The notes under the pieces were generated by a model that did no database searches, was not told the DNA's origin, and saw only the letters and a program-made list of their open reading frames with translations. Of a stretch of DNA of 64,000 nt, positions 8,108 through 15,176 are shown piece after piece (position 1 is the first letter of the stretch; each line of letters opens with the position of its first letter). This DNA comes from an uncultured Selenomonadales bacterium. Its GTDB lineage: Bacteria > Bacillota > Negativicutes > Acidaminococcales > Acidaminococcaceae. The translations under genes and the position numbers were made by a program. The stretch is from positions 61,377 to 125,376 of the forward strand of contig OMWZ01000005.1 in assembly GCA_900314855.1 (NCBI GenBank), written 5' to 3'.

Positions 8108-9627
8108 GATTTTTCTCTCCTTGTTTCCAGATGCATCGTGCCGTACCGGCGGAAATGCAATTCCATGTCGAAGCAGTGTTCCAGGTCGACCGGTTCGTGT
8201 CCGCCGGTCAGCAGGGAGCGCTCCAGGTATTCCGTGAGCTGGGACCGGTAATCGGGGTGGGCGCAGTTCCGGATAATGGATCGGGCGCGCTGGACCGGAT
8301 CCAGTCCGCGCAGGTCCGCCACCCCCTGTTCTGTCACGAAGACCATCGTATCGTGTTCTGTGTGGTCCGCGTGGGTGACCATGGGGACGACCTTGGAGAT
8401 GCGGCCGCCTTTCGCGGTGGATGGCGTGCAGAAGAAAGTCAGGTAGCCGTTGCGCATGTAGTCGCCGCTGCCGCCGATGCCGTTCATCATACTGTCGCCC
8501 AGGATATGGGTGGAATTGGCCTGCCCGTAGATGTCGAATTCGATGGGGGTGTTCAGGGCGATGACGCTCAGCCGCCGGATGACGCCGGGATTATTGCTCA
8601 CATCCAGGGGCCGGAGCACCAGGGCCTTTTTATACAGGCCCGGATCTTCCTGGTACATCTTCCAGACCCGTGGCGATGGGGTAAAGGCGCAGCCCGACGC
8701 GGCGGTGACTTTGCCCATCCGGATGAGATCGAAGACCGAATCCTGCAGGATTTCCGAATACATGGTCAGGTTCTCGAAATCGGACTCTTTCAGGCCTCCC
8801 AGGACGGCGTTGGCGATGCTGCCGACACCGGATTGGAGGGGCAGCATTTGTTCCGGGAGGCGACCGTGGCGCTGTTCGTTCTTCAGAAAATCGACCAGGT
8901 TGGCCGCGATTTTTTTACTGTCTTCATCCGGAGGTGTCAGGTCTCGCACGTGATCGACCATGTCCGATTCGACAATGGCGTCGATGCGGTCGATCCCGCA
9001 GGTCACGTAAGGCGAGCCGATGCGGTCTGCCGGATGGTAGATGGGGATTTCCCGCCGGAAGGGCGGCTTGTTGCACAGGTAGATGTCGTGCATGCCTTCC
9101 AGGCTGAGAGGAATCGATGTGTTGACTTCCACGATGATTTGGCGGGCGTGTTTGACAAAAATCGGCGTATTGCCCACGCCGCTGCCCAGGATCAGGTCGC
9201 CCTGTTCCGTAATGGCTGCTGCTTCCACCACAGCCACGTCCACGTCCCCGAGGAACCCGAAGTCGACTTGGGGGCCGAAGTGACTCAAGTGGGCGTCTAC
9301 GTAATGGACCCGGCCGGTGTTGACTCCCTGACGCAGGGCCTTGTTGGAAGCCGCGTAGTACGGGGCGCGGCTCGCGATGCCGTCGACCTCGGACAGGGCC
9401 TCTTCGATTTCCGGCCCGACGGAAGCCCCCGTCCAAATGTTGATGCGGCACTGTTTTCCCTGCCGGATGGCCTCGGCCAGGGCCAGAGCCGTCTGTTTGG
9501 GATATCCCGACGGTGTAAATCCGCTGAAGCCGACGTTCATGCCGTTCCGGATCAGTTCTTGGGCCTTCGCCGGCGTGACGATTTTGTCGAACAACGCGGG
9601 ATTTCGCAATCTGCTGCTGTCCAGCAT
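8104..9627 (-). CDS. Succinate CoA-transferase / acetyl-CoA hydrolase-transferase family
   Basis: 507 residues, type I CoA-transferase of the Cat1/ScpC/AarC group, which moves CoA between succinyl-CoA or propionyl-CoA and acetate or succinate. Recognisable motifs are GFTPSGYPK near residue 37, GSGVGNTPIFVKHA near 145, TMYSEILQDSVFDL near 285 (the Glu is the expected CoA-accepting residue), the GIGGSGDYMRNG loop near 390, and VTEQGVADLRGL near 435. First gene of a translationally coupled operon with the mutase and the MmgE/PrpD gene, consistent with succinate-propionate chemistry. The start has an AAGGAGGGAAC site. A long hairpin lies about 100 nt upstream in the shared regulatory region. Confidence 0.94.
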   Translation of the reverse strand: MLDSSRLRNPALFDKIVTPAKAQELIRNGMNVGFSGFTPSGYPKQTALALAEAIRQGKQCRINIWTGASVGPEIEEALSEVDGIASRAPYYAASNKALRQGVNTGRVHYVDAHLSHFGPQVDFGFLGDVDVAVVEAAAITEQGDLILGSGVGNTPIFVKHARQIIVEVNTSIPLSLEGMHDIYLCNKPPFRREIPIYHPADRIGSPYVTCGIDRIDAIVESDMVDHVRDLTPPDEDSKKIAANLVDFLKNEQRHGRLPEQMLPLQSGVGSIANAVLGGLKESDFENLTMYSEILQDSVFDLIRMGKVTAASGCAFTPSPRVWKMYQEDPGLYKKALVLRPLDVSNNPGVIRRLSVIALNTPIEFDIYGQANSTHILGDSMMNGIGGSGDYMRNGYLTFFCTPSTAKGGRISKVVPMVTHADHTEHDTMVFVTEQGVADLRGLDPVQRARSIIRNCAHPDYRSQLTEYLERSLLTGGHEPVDLEHCFDMELHFRRYGTMHLETRREKS

Positions 9628-9724
9628 GATGTTCCCTCCTTTCGTGGGGCCGCGTGCGGTATTGTCCCGCGGTGACCTTTTCGCTTACAGCGTAAGCCAG
9701 GGAAAACGTATTCGTAAAATAGCA

Positions 9725-9783
9725 AAAACCTCGTGGATATATAGATATTTTGCATATCTTGTTTGCCTCATCCACGAGGTTTT
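9725..9783. repeat. Perfect 14-bp inverted repeat in the divergent promoter region
   Basis: AAAACCTCGTGGAT (9725-9738) and ATCCACGAGGTTTT (9770-9783) are exact inverted copies around a 31-nt AT-rich centre holding a second small GATAT/ATATC dyad. On the minus strand the stem is followed by a T tract, so in a scpC-operon leader it could act as an attenuator; it could instead be an operator. Confidence 0.7.
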
Positions 9784-9865
9784 GAAATAGGGTTTGTCCC
9801 ATTTTCTTGTTTTTTCGCTTTTTTTGTAAAATCGGGCGCAAGGACTTCTCAAGGCGGTGTAGGAT

Positions 9866-9921
9866 GATTATAAATTTTGATTATAAGAATAGGATAAAAA
9901 TCAAAGCATGGTTTATAAACC
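9866..9921. promoter_or_regulatory. Candidate operator cluster for the adjacent LysR regulator
   Basis: Direct repeat GATTATAA at 9866-9873 and 9879-9886, and a perfect 12-bp palindrome GGTTTATAAACC at 9910-9921. Both lie in the 360-nt gap between the minus-strand CoA-transferase operon and the plus-strand LysR gene, where LysR proteins normally bind. Assignment is inference. Confidence 0.4.
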
Positions 9922-9987
9922 TATAGCCAGAACGTATCATCGGAAGTATAATAACAACAGGAACAGGAAGGAGGGATTGGCACGGAT

Positions 9988-10902
9988 TTGGAGTATTACC
10001 GCAACTTTATCACCATTGTCGAAGCCGGCAGTATCAGTGCCGCGGCCAAGAAGATCTCCATCGCCCAACCGGCCCTGAGCAATCAATTGAAACAATTGCA
10101 GCGTCATTACGACGCGAAATTGATTGAGGTCAAGCGCGGCGGACACCGGATGGAACTGACCGACGCGGGGCGGGTCCTGCTGCGCAAGGCCCGGCTGATT
10201 TGTGACGAGGAAGCGAATGCTTCCAAGGAAATTTCCGACTGCCGCGCGGGTTTCTCCGGAACCTTGCGTTTCAGCCTTTCCCCGTCCATGTCCCCGTGGC
10301 TCATTTCCCGCTACTTGACGAAATTCAACAAATTGTACCCCGATGTCAATTATGAGCTGCACGAATGTCCTCCGGCGGAACAGGTGGGGGAACTGCTGTC
10401 CGGCAAGGCGGAGTTTTGTGTGACCAATGGCGGCCCGCGGATGTCTCCGCATCAGTTCAAGGTGATTTTCAGCCGCAAGGAACGCCTCATGGCCTTCTTT
10501 AAAGCCAACAGTGTCTTCCTGCACGACAGCAGCCCCAACATGGCCCTGGACGAATTGGACGGGATGCCGGTCTGCCTTTCCCTGGGGACAGGCATGTACT
10601 TTCTGAATGTGTGCCGCGAATCGAGAGTGCACGTGCGGATCCTGAGCATGACCACGACGAAACTCTCCGCCATGAACTGGGCCAAAGCCGACGCGGGCAT
10701 CGTCATCGTACCATCGGAAATGGAAGACGAAGTGCCGCCGGGCCTCTTTCGCAAGAGCATTGTCGACGAGCGGATGTTTCAGCGCAAGACCTTGTGTGTC
10801 GTCAAGGATCGGCCCTTGTCTACGGTGGGGAAAAAATTTCAGGAATTCTTCCTTCAGGAAGTGGAACTTCTCGAAGATGCCAACGAACCCCAGGCGTACT
10901 GA
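9988..10902 (+). CDS. LysR family transcriptional regulator
   Basis: About 304 residues with an N-terminal winged helix-turn-helix (SISAAAKKISIAQPALSNQLKQ-like region near residues 15-35) and a C-terminal periplasmic-binding-like effector domain. It diverges from the CoA-transferase/mutase/MmgE operon and is followed 65 nt later by a CaiB/BaiF gene, so it probably controls one or both. The start is uncertain. TTG at 9988 is used here, but it lies about 13 nt from the strong AAGGAGGG site. An ACG codon at 9982, reading T-D-L-E-Y-Y where family members read M-D-L-E, is at the better spacing. Confidence 0.88.
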   Translation: MEYYRNFITIVEAGSISAAAKKISIAQPALSNQLKQLQRHYDAKLIEVKRGGHRMELTDAGRVLLRKARLICDEEANASKEISDCRAGFSGTLRFSLSPSMSPWLISRYLTKFNKLYPDVNYELHECPPAEQVGELLSGKAEFCVTNGGPRMSPHQFKVIFSRKERLMAFFKANSVFLHDSSPNMALDELDGMPVCLSLGTGMYFLNVCRESRVHVRILSMTTTKLSAMNWAKADAGIVIVPSEMEDEVPPGLFRKSIVDERMFQRKTLCVVKDRPLSTVGKKFQEFFLQEVELLEDANEPQAY

Positions 10903-10967
10903 AAGGCCGCGGGGATACGGGGTTCGGGAAAATCAGGCCATACGATGTAAAAGTTGGGAGGTAGGAA

Positions 10968-12095
10968 ATGGGACCGTTAACGGATGTCCGTGTCCTGGAT
11001 TTGTCGCGCCTGTTGCCAGGACCGTTTTGCACGCGCCTTTTCGCCGATATGGGCGCCGACGTCATTAAAATCGAGGAACCGCGCCGGGGGGATTATTCCC
11101 GGGAGTTCGAGCCGCGCCGCGGATCGATGTCGTGCTGGTTCATGGAAGTGAACCGCAACAAGAAGAGCGTGGCCCTCGATTTGAAGGATCCGCGCCAGAA
11201 GGCGCAGTTCCTGGAACTAGTGAAGACGGCGGACATCGTAGTGGAAAGCTACCGTCCCGGCGTCCTGCAAAAACTGGGCGTCGACTTCGCGGCAGCCCGG
11301 CAGGTCAATCCAGCCATCGTCTATTGTTCCATCGCCGGCTTTGGTGCCCAAGGACCCTTCGCCCACCGGGCCGACCACGATCTGGGCTACCAGAGCCTGG
11401 CCGGCCTCGTGTCGATGAGTGGCATCAAGGACGGGCCGCCGGCTATTCCGGGAACACTCGTGGCGGATATGCAGGCAGCGGCTATGGCCGGCATGTCGAT
11501 CCTGGCAGCCTTGCACCATGCCCGCCGTACCGGGGAGGGGCAGTCCCTTTCCCTCAATCTGTTTGACGTTTGTCTGGCCATGGTGCCCGGTGTCGCTGCG
11601 ACGTATTTTGGTTCGGGATTCGTCAGTCAGCGGGGCAATAACTGGCTTGGCGGCAATTTTCCCAATTACAATGTCTACCGGACGAAAGACAATCGTTATG
11701 TAACCGTCGGCTGCCTGGAAGAAAAGTTCTGGCGGGAATTTTGCCACGTCCTGGGGCGTCCCGACCTGATTCCGGCCCTGGAGAAAGAAGAGGACTATGC
11801 GGCCCTGACGGAGGAAATCGGCCGCGTGATCGCCACGCGGACCCTGGCGGAATGGGTCGCCGCCGCCGAAGAGCACGATGCCTGTCTGGAGCCGGTCCTT
11901 CGTTTTGACGAGGCCCTGGCCTTGGAACAGACCAAAGCCGACGAAATGGTCCTGGAAATCGATGATCCCCGCTATGGCACATACCGCCAGATGGGATTCG
12001 TGCCCAAATTTTCCGCCACGCCCTGCGCCGTCTACCGCCCGGCGCCGGCCTTGGGTGAGCATACGGACGAAATCCTGGGCGCGCTGCGGACATAA
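10968..12095 (+). CDS. CaiB/BaiF family CoA-transferase (or 2-methylacyl-CoA racemase-like)
   Basis: 375-residue type III CoA-transferase fold. The N-terminal LTDVRVLDLSRLLPGPF and LADMGADVIKIEEP motifs are diagnostic, as is NRNKKSVALDLK near residue 62. The RADHDLGYQSLAG segment near residue 140 holds the conserved Asp, and its neighbourhood also resembles the RAGHDxxY motif of alpha-methylacyl-CoA racemases, so racemase activity is a real alternative. It follows the LysR gene in the same direction and is divergent from the mutase operon, suggesting a shared acyl-CoA pathway. Substrate unknown. Confidence 0.88.
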   Translation: MGPLTDVRVLDLSRLLPGPFCTRLFADMGADVIKIEEPRRGDYSREFEPRRGSMSCWFMEVNRNKKSVALDLKDPRQKAQFLELVKTADIVVESYRPGVLQKLGVDFAAARQVNPAIVYCSIAGFGAQGPFAHRADHDLGYQSLAGLVSMSGIKDGPPAIPGTLVADMQAAAMAGMSILAALHHARRTGEGQSLSLNLFDVCLAMVPGVAATYFGSGFVSQRGNNWLGGNFPNYNVYRTKDNRYVTVGCLEEKFWREFCHVLGRPDLIPALEKEEDYAALTEEIGRVIATRTLAEWVAAAEEHDACLEPVLRFDEALALEQTKADEMVLEIDDPRYGTYRQMGFVPKFSATPCAVYRPAPALGEHTDEILGALRT

Positions 12096-12143
12096 TGCCG
12101 CCGCGCCGGTACCGCGGGTACCGACGGCCGTCTGCGTGCCCGG

Positions 12144-12180
12144 ACAAAAAACCGCCGGTTCCGTGAGGAACCGGCGGTTG
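12144..12180. terminator. Bidirectional terminator between CaiB gene and thioesterase gene
   Basis: AACCGCCGGTTCC (12150-12162) pairs with GGAACCGGCGGTT (12167-12179) around a GTGA loop. The A run at 12145-12151 gives a good T tract on the minus strand, so it mainly serves the convergent thioesterase gene. Confidence 0.85.
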
Positions 12181-12197
12181 CGTCTTTAGGAGCGTAT

Positions 12198-12692
12198 TCA
12201 GTTGATTTCCGGGGTCGACCATTTTTCCGGGATGCCGTTGACCGTGTCCGTGACTTCGAGCGTCGCGTCTACGGTGGCCATGAGTTTTCCTACGGCGTTC
12301 GTGACCTGGGCGGAAATAGTGATGAGCTGTTTCTGGACGTTTTCCACAAAGCCTTCTACATAGATGGTGCTGTCGAAGTCGCAGTTGCGGATGAACACGA
12401 TGTTGGACGACAAGGTCCGCGTCCTTTTTCCGATCGTCAGAGCCGTCAGGGGCAGGACTGCGTTGGAGACGGCGGCAATGACCCCTCCGTGCAGCACATT
12501 GCGGTGGTTCGCGAACCGATCATGGAGCGTTTCCAGCGAAATGCGGCTGTGGCCGCAGGAAACGTTATCCAGATGGATATCCATATAGCGGAAAAAGCGG
12601 TTTTCGCCAAACATTTCCCGGATACGGGCGGGGATGTTTACATAGAGGCCCGTGCCGGGGTCTTTCTTGATACGGGTTTCTTCCTGTTGCAT
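12198..12692 (-). CDS. Hotdog-fold PaaI-like acyl-CoA thioesterase
   Basis: 164 residues with a single hotdog domain. The NHRNVLHGGVIAAVSNAV segment near residue 62 is the PaaI-type signature, in which the HGG turn precedes the long central helix. TLSSNIVFIRNC and the following strands complete the fold. Such proteins hydrolyse acyl-CoA thioesters in the cytoplasm; the chain-length preference is not readable. The ATG at 12692 follows AGAGGTC. An upstream extension to 12815 would add a very basic, low-complexity leader and was rejected. It is convergent with the CaiB/BaiF gene and separated from it by a strong shared terminator. Confidence 0.85.
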   Translation of the reverse strand: MQQEETRIKKDPGTGLYVNIPARIREMFGENRFFRYMDIHLDNVSCGHSRISLETLHDRFANHRNVLHGGVIAAVSNAVLPLTALTIGKRTRTLSSNIVFIRNCDFDSTIYVEGFVENVQKQLITISAQVTNAVGKLMATVDATLEVTDTVNGIPEKWSTPEIN

Positions 12693-12925
12693 AATGACCT
12701 CTTTTCTGCGGGCGCGCCCTCGGCGCCCACCGCTTCTATTGTACCCGGAACGGGCCACTTTTTCAATGTTTCCGCCAGGGAAACGGGAAAGTTCGAAAAG
12801 TGAACACACTTTCACGGGACGAGACTACGCGGGAAAAAAATTTTCCCTGTCCGTTGTCCCCGGCCTGCTGTCACCCAGGGAGGGACTGGCGCCGCGCGCG
12901 CCCCGGGGACGCGGCGGGTAGGACA

Positions 12926-12953
12926 ACAAAAAACGCCTGCCGGGGCAGGCGTT
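12926..12953 (-). terminator. Terminator of the HD-GYP gene
   Basis: AACGCCTGC and GCAGGCGTT form a 9-bp stem with a CGGG loop at 12932-12953, and the A run at 12928-12933 supplies the minus-strand T tract. The remaining gap to 12692 holds a GGGAAAA/TTTTCCC dyad at 12831-12847 and nothing else recognised. Confidence 0.85.
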
Positions 12954-12970
12954 GCGAAGTCATGGTGAAG

Positions 12971-13717
12971 TCAGGGTTCCGGTTCCAGGACACGGGATTT
13001 GGCGGGCCGCTCCCCGGCCATCTTTTGGGCTGCGGTGGGAACGCGCCGGATTGTGTCGGCAGGCCGCGGCATCCGGTCCCGGGGGACGACGCGGATTTGT
13101 TTGCCCGGCAGCAGGGTCTGGACGAAAGCCTTTACCACCACGGGATCGAAACGAGTCCCGATTCCGTCCATAAGGGCGACGGCCGCCTCTTCGGGCGATT
13201 TTTCCCAGTTCTGCGTGCAGGGATTCACGATACCGTCATAATAATCGGCCACGGCAATGATGCGGGCTCCCAGGGGGATGTTCACGCCTTTGAGACGCTT
13301 CGGATATCCTGTGCCGTCCCACCGCTCGTGATGGTCTTTGATCAAGTCCACGATGCCGCTGAATTCTTCCATGTTCTCCAACATGCTGCAGCCTGCTACG
13401 CAGTGCCGCTTGTACTGCGCCATTTCCCGGACACTCAAATAGGGAAATTTGTTCAGGATGCTGTTGGGAACGCTCAACAGTCCGATGTCATGCATCAATG
13501 CCGCCGTATGGATCAGGCCGAGTTCCCGCGCCGAAAGGCCCAGCTTGGCCGCCGTGGCAATCGAATAATTCGCGACCTGGCGGGAGTGCAGGTACAGGAC
13601 CTCACTCTTGCGCTGCAGCATTCCCAGCAGGAACTGGCAGGTCTCGCTCGTTTTGTCATTGTACGCGAAATCCAGGTATTGCGGATAAGAAAACATAACA
13701 TCACGTCCCAAAAGCAT
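12971..13717 (-). CDS. HD-GYP domain protein
   Basis: About 248 residues. An HD-GYP-type phosphohydrolase domain spans roughly residues 40-185, with the first metal-ligand His in LHSRQVANY, the HD pair in ALMHDIGLL, and the HHERWDGTGYP signature containing the full GYP loop. Canonical members degrade cyclic di-GMP. No receiver, PAS or membrane domain is fused; the N-terminal 35 residues are unassigned and the last 40 are basic and Pro-rich. The start is uncertain: ATGs at 13717 and 13696 and a GTG at 13807 are all in frame, none with a strong ribosome site. It is divergent from the structured RNA and amino-acid transporter operon. Confidence 0.83.
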   Translation of the reverse strand: MLLGRDVMFSYPQYLDFAYNDKTSETCQFLLGMLQRKSEVLYLHSRQVANYSIATAAKLGLSARELGLIHTAALMHDIGLLSVPNSILNKFPYLSVREMAQYKRHCVAGCSMLENMEEFSGIVDLIKDHHERWDGTGYPKRLKGVNIPLGARIIAVADYYDGIVNPCTQNWEKSPEEAAVALMDGIGTRFDPVVVKAFVQTLLPGKQIRVVPRDRMPRPADTIRRVPTAAQKMAGERPAKSRVLEPEP

Positions 13718-13934
13718 GGCAAAGCACATCCAATTTGATTTAACGACAAAAAAACGGCTTGGCAGCCGATTCCGGACCTCTCTTTTTCCGTCCCTGGTCC
13801 GTTTCACTCAGTACCTAAAGTATAGAAGCCCCGCCGCCTTCCGTCAAGACAAACAGATTTTCGCCATTCTGCCGGGTCGTTTCCCGTCCGTTCGGGACAG
13901 GGAAAGAAATGGTTATATTTATGATGGGTGTTTG

Positions 13935-13963
13935 TTGATTTATTCATTTGAATGTGCTATAGT
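13935..13963 (+). promoter_or_regulatory. Strong sigma-70-type promoter of the structured RNA
   Basis: TTGATT (13935-13940), a 17-nt spacer, and TATAGT (13958-13963). The expected transcription start is near 13970, right at the 5' edge of the folded RNA described next. Confidence 0.75.
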
Positions 13964-13969
13964 GTTCAA

Positions 13970-14195
13970 AAGATAAAAACAACCTGGGTCTGTGGTTGAA
14001 AGTCGATGCCAGTTGCAGGCCAAACGATCCACGTAAGCAGCGGAAATCCGCTGTGAGCACGGTGCAGCTTAGACGTAAGTCCTGCCGCGTAAGCGAGAGA
14101 ACGAGTAGTGGGGAGCGGAACGCTTAGGAGCGAAACTTCCAGCAGGCGAGTGTGGGGGCGAAAACCAGGTCAGCCGGGGGGTTTTTATTTTTTAT
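13970..14195 (+). ncRNA. Unassigned structured RNA or long leader upstream of amino-acid transporter
   Basis: The 578-nt gap between the HD-GYP and binding-protein genes contains a region rich in local hairpins and no convincing ORF. Its ends can pair: ACCTGG (13982-13987) with CCAGGT (14165-14170), and ATAAAAAC (13973-13980) with GTTTTTAT (14181-14188). Inside are CAGCGG-AAAT-CCGCTG (14038-14053), two GTAA tetraloop hairpins GAC-GTAA-GTC (14072-14081) and CGC-GTAA-GCG (14086-14095), AGCG-GAA-CGCT (14114-14124), GGAG-CGAAA-CTTCC (14127-14140), and CCTGC/GCAGG (14081-14085 with 14142-14146). CGTAAG occurs three times. A U-rich tract ends it. It fits no riboswitch class I can recognise; it may be a free-standing ncRNA or a cis-regulator of the downstream operon. 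Confidence 0.6.
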
Positions 14196-14295
14196 TTCCG
14201 TGCTGTCGGACGGGGACATCCCCGTGGCGGCGCGGCCAGTAAGAAGTAGAGAACAAACAGAGGAAACGGCAAGTATTATTGAGGGGGAGTCACAA

Positions 14296-15102
14296 ATGAA
14301 AAAACTGACTGCGTTATTGGCGGTATTCGTGCTGGCCGTAGGCCTGCTGGCGGCAGGATGTGGCGGCGGGGACAAGAAAGCGGCAGATGGCAAGGATCCG
14401 ATCCTGGCGAAAGACGAATTGATCGTCGGCACGGAACCGTCCTTCGCACCGTTCGAATTCCCGAAAAAGAATTCCGAGGAACTGACCGGGTTCGACATCG
14501 AACTGATCCAGGCCCTGGCCAAGGACATGGGGTATAAAAAAGCTACCATTAAGAGCATGGGCTTCGACGCTTTGATTCCGGCCGTGAATACGGGCAACCT
14601 GGATGTGGGTATGTCGGGCTTTACCATTACGGAAGAACGGAAAAAGCAGGTCCTGTTCTCCCAGCCCTATTATAAAGCAGGGCTCGGCCTCGTCGTCCGC
14701 AAGGAAAACACGGACGTGAAAAGTGTGGACGACCTGAAAGGCAAGACCGTGGCCGTACAGCTTGGCACGACGGGTGCTCTCTACGCGGAGAAGCTGAAGG
14801 ATAAAGGCGTAACGGTCAAGACCTTTAACACGTCGGATCTGGCCTGCATGGAACTGAAGAACAAAGGCGCCGATGCGGTAATCAGCGACAAACCGGTCCT
14901 GCAGTATTTCCTGGCCCAGGGCGGCAGCGGCTATGCCAAGATGATCGGCACGGGCCTGACGACGGAGGATTACGGCATTGTCGTTTCCAAGAAACACCCG
15001 CAGCTGCAGGCGGCCCTCGACAAATCCCTGGACAACCTGAAAAAGAATGGCGAATACGACAAGCTGTACGAGAAATGGTTCGGTGAAAAACCGGCTAAAT
15101 AA
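14296..15102 (+). CDS. Polar amino-acid ABC transporter substrate-binding lipoprotein 1
   Basis: 268 residues. A signal peptide ends in the lipobox LAAGC with Cys at residue 21, followed by a GGGDKKAAD linker and a family 3 solute-binding domain. Motifs are GTEPSFAPFEF (ligand pocket entry), the TGFDIELIQALAKDMG segment, MGFDALIPAVNTGNLDVGMSG, and the hinge KTVAVQLGTTG. The KKNGEYDKLYEKWFG end is typical of His/Glu/Cys-binding members. The chosen ATG follows GAGGGGGAG. First gene of an operon with a second binding protein, one permease and one ATPase; the structured RNA lies just upstream. Specificity is probably polar or basic amino acids, not further resolvable. Confidence 0.92.
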   Translation: MKKLTALLAVFVLAVGLLAAGCGGGDKKAADGKDPILAKDELIVGTEPSFAPFEFPKKNSEELTGFDIELIQALAKDMGYKKATIKSMGFDALIPAVNTGNLDVGMSGFTITEERKKQVLFSQPYYKAGLGLVVRKENTDVKSVDDLKGKTVAVQLGTTGALYAEKLKDKGVTVKTFNTSDLACMELKNKGADAVISDKPVLQYFLAQGGSGYAKMIGTGLTTEDYGIVVSKKHPQLQAALDKSLDNLKKNGEYDKLYEKWFGEKPAK

Positions 15103-15120
15103 TTTATAACCATGCAGAAA

Positions 15121-15141
15121 ATGCATATACAGTATATGCAT
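15121..15141. promoter_or_regulatory. Perfect 10-bp palindrome between the two binding-protein genes
   Basis: ATGCATATAC (15121-15130) and GTATATGCAT (15132-15141) are exact inverted copies around one A, with further TATGCA half-sites either side. It lies 36 nt before the second binding-protein ATG and may be an operator controlling that gene or an mRNA stem. Confidence 0.5.
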
Positions 15142-15176
15142 GAGTATGCAAAAACATTCCGGAAGGAGACGGGAAA

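Noticed and set aside
8131..9675. Long plus-strand frame opposite the CoA-transferase gene
   Set aside because: The minus-strand gene has clear motifs; the opposite frame has none.
13970..14195. T-box, cobalamin or lysine riboswitch
   Set aside because: The AGGGTGG-ACCGCG antiterminator core of T-boxes, the GCCACTG box of cobalamin switches and the lysine core are all missing; the region is kept as an unassigned structured RNA.
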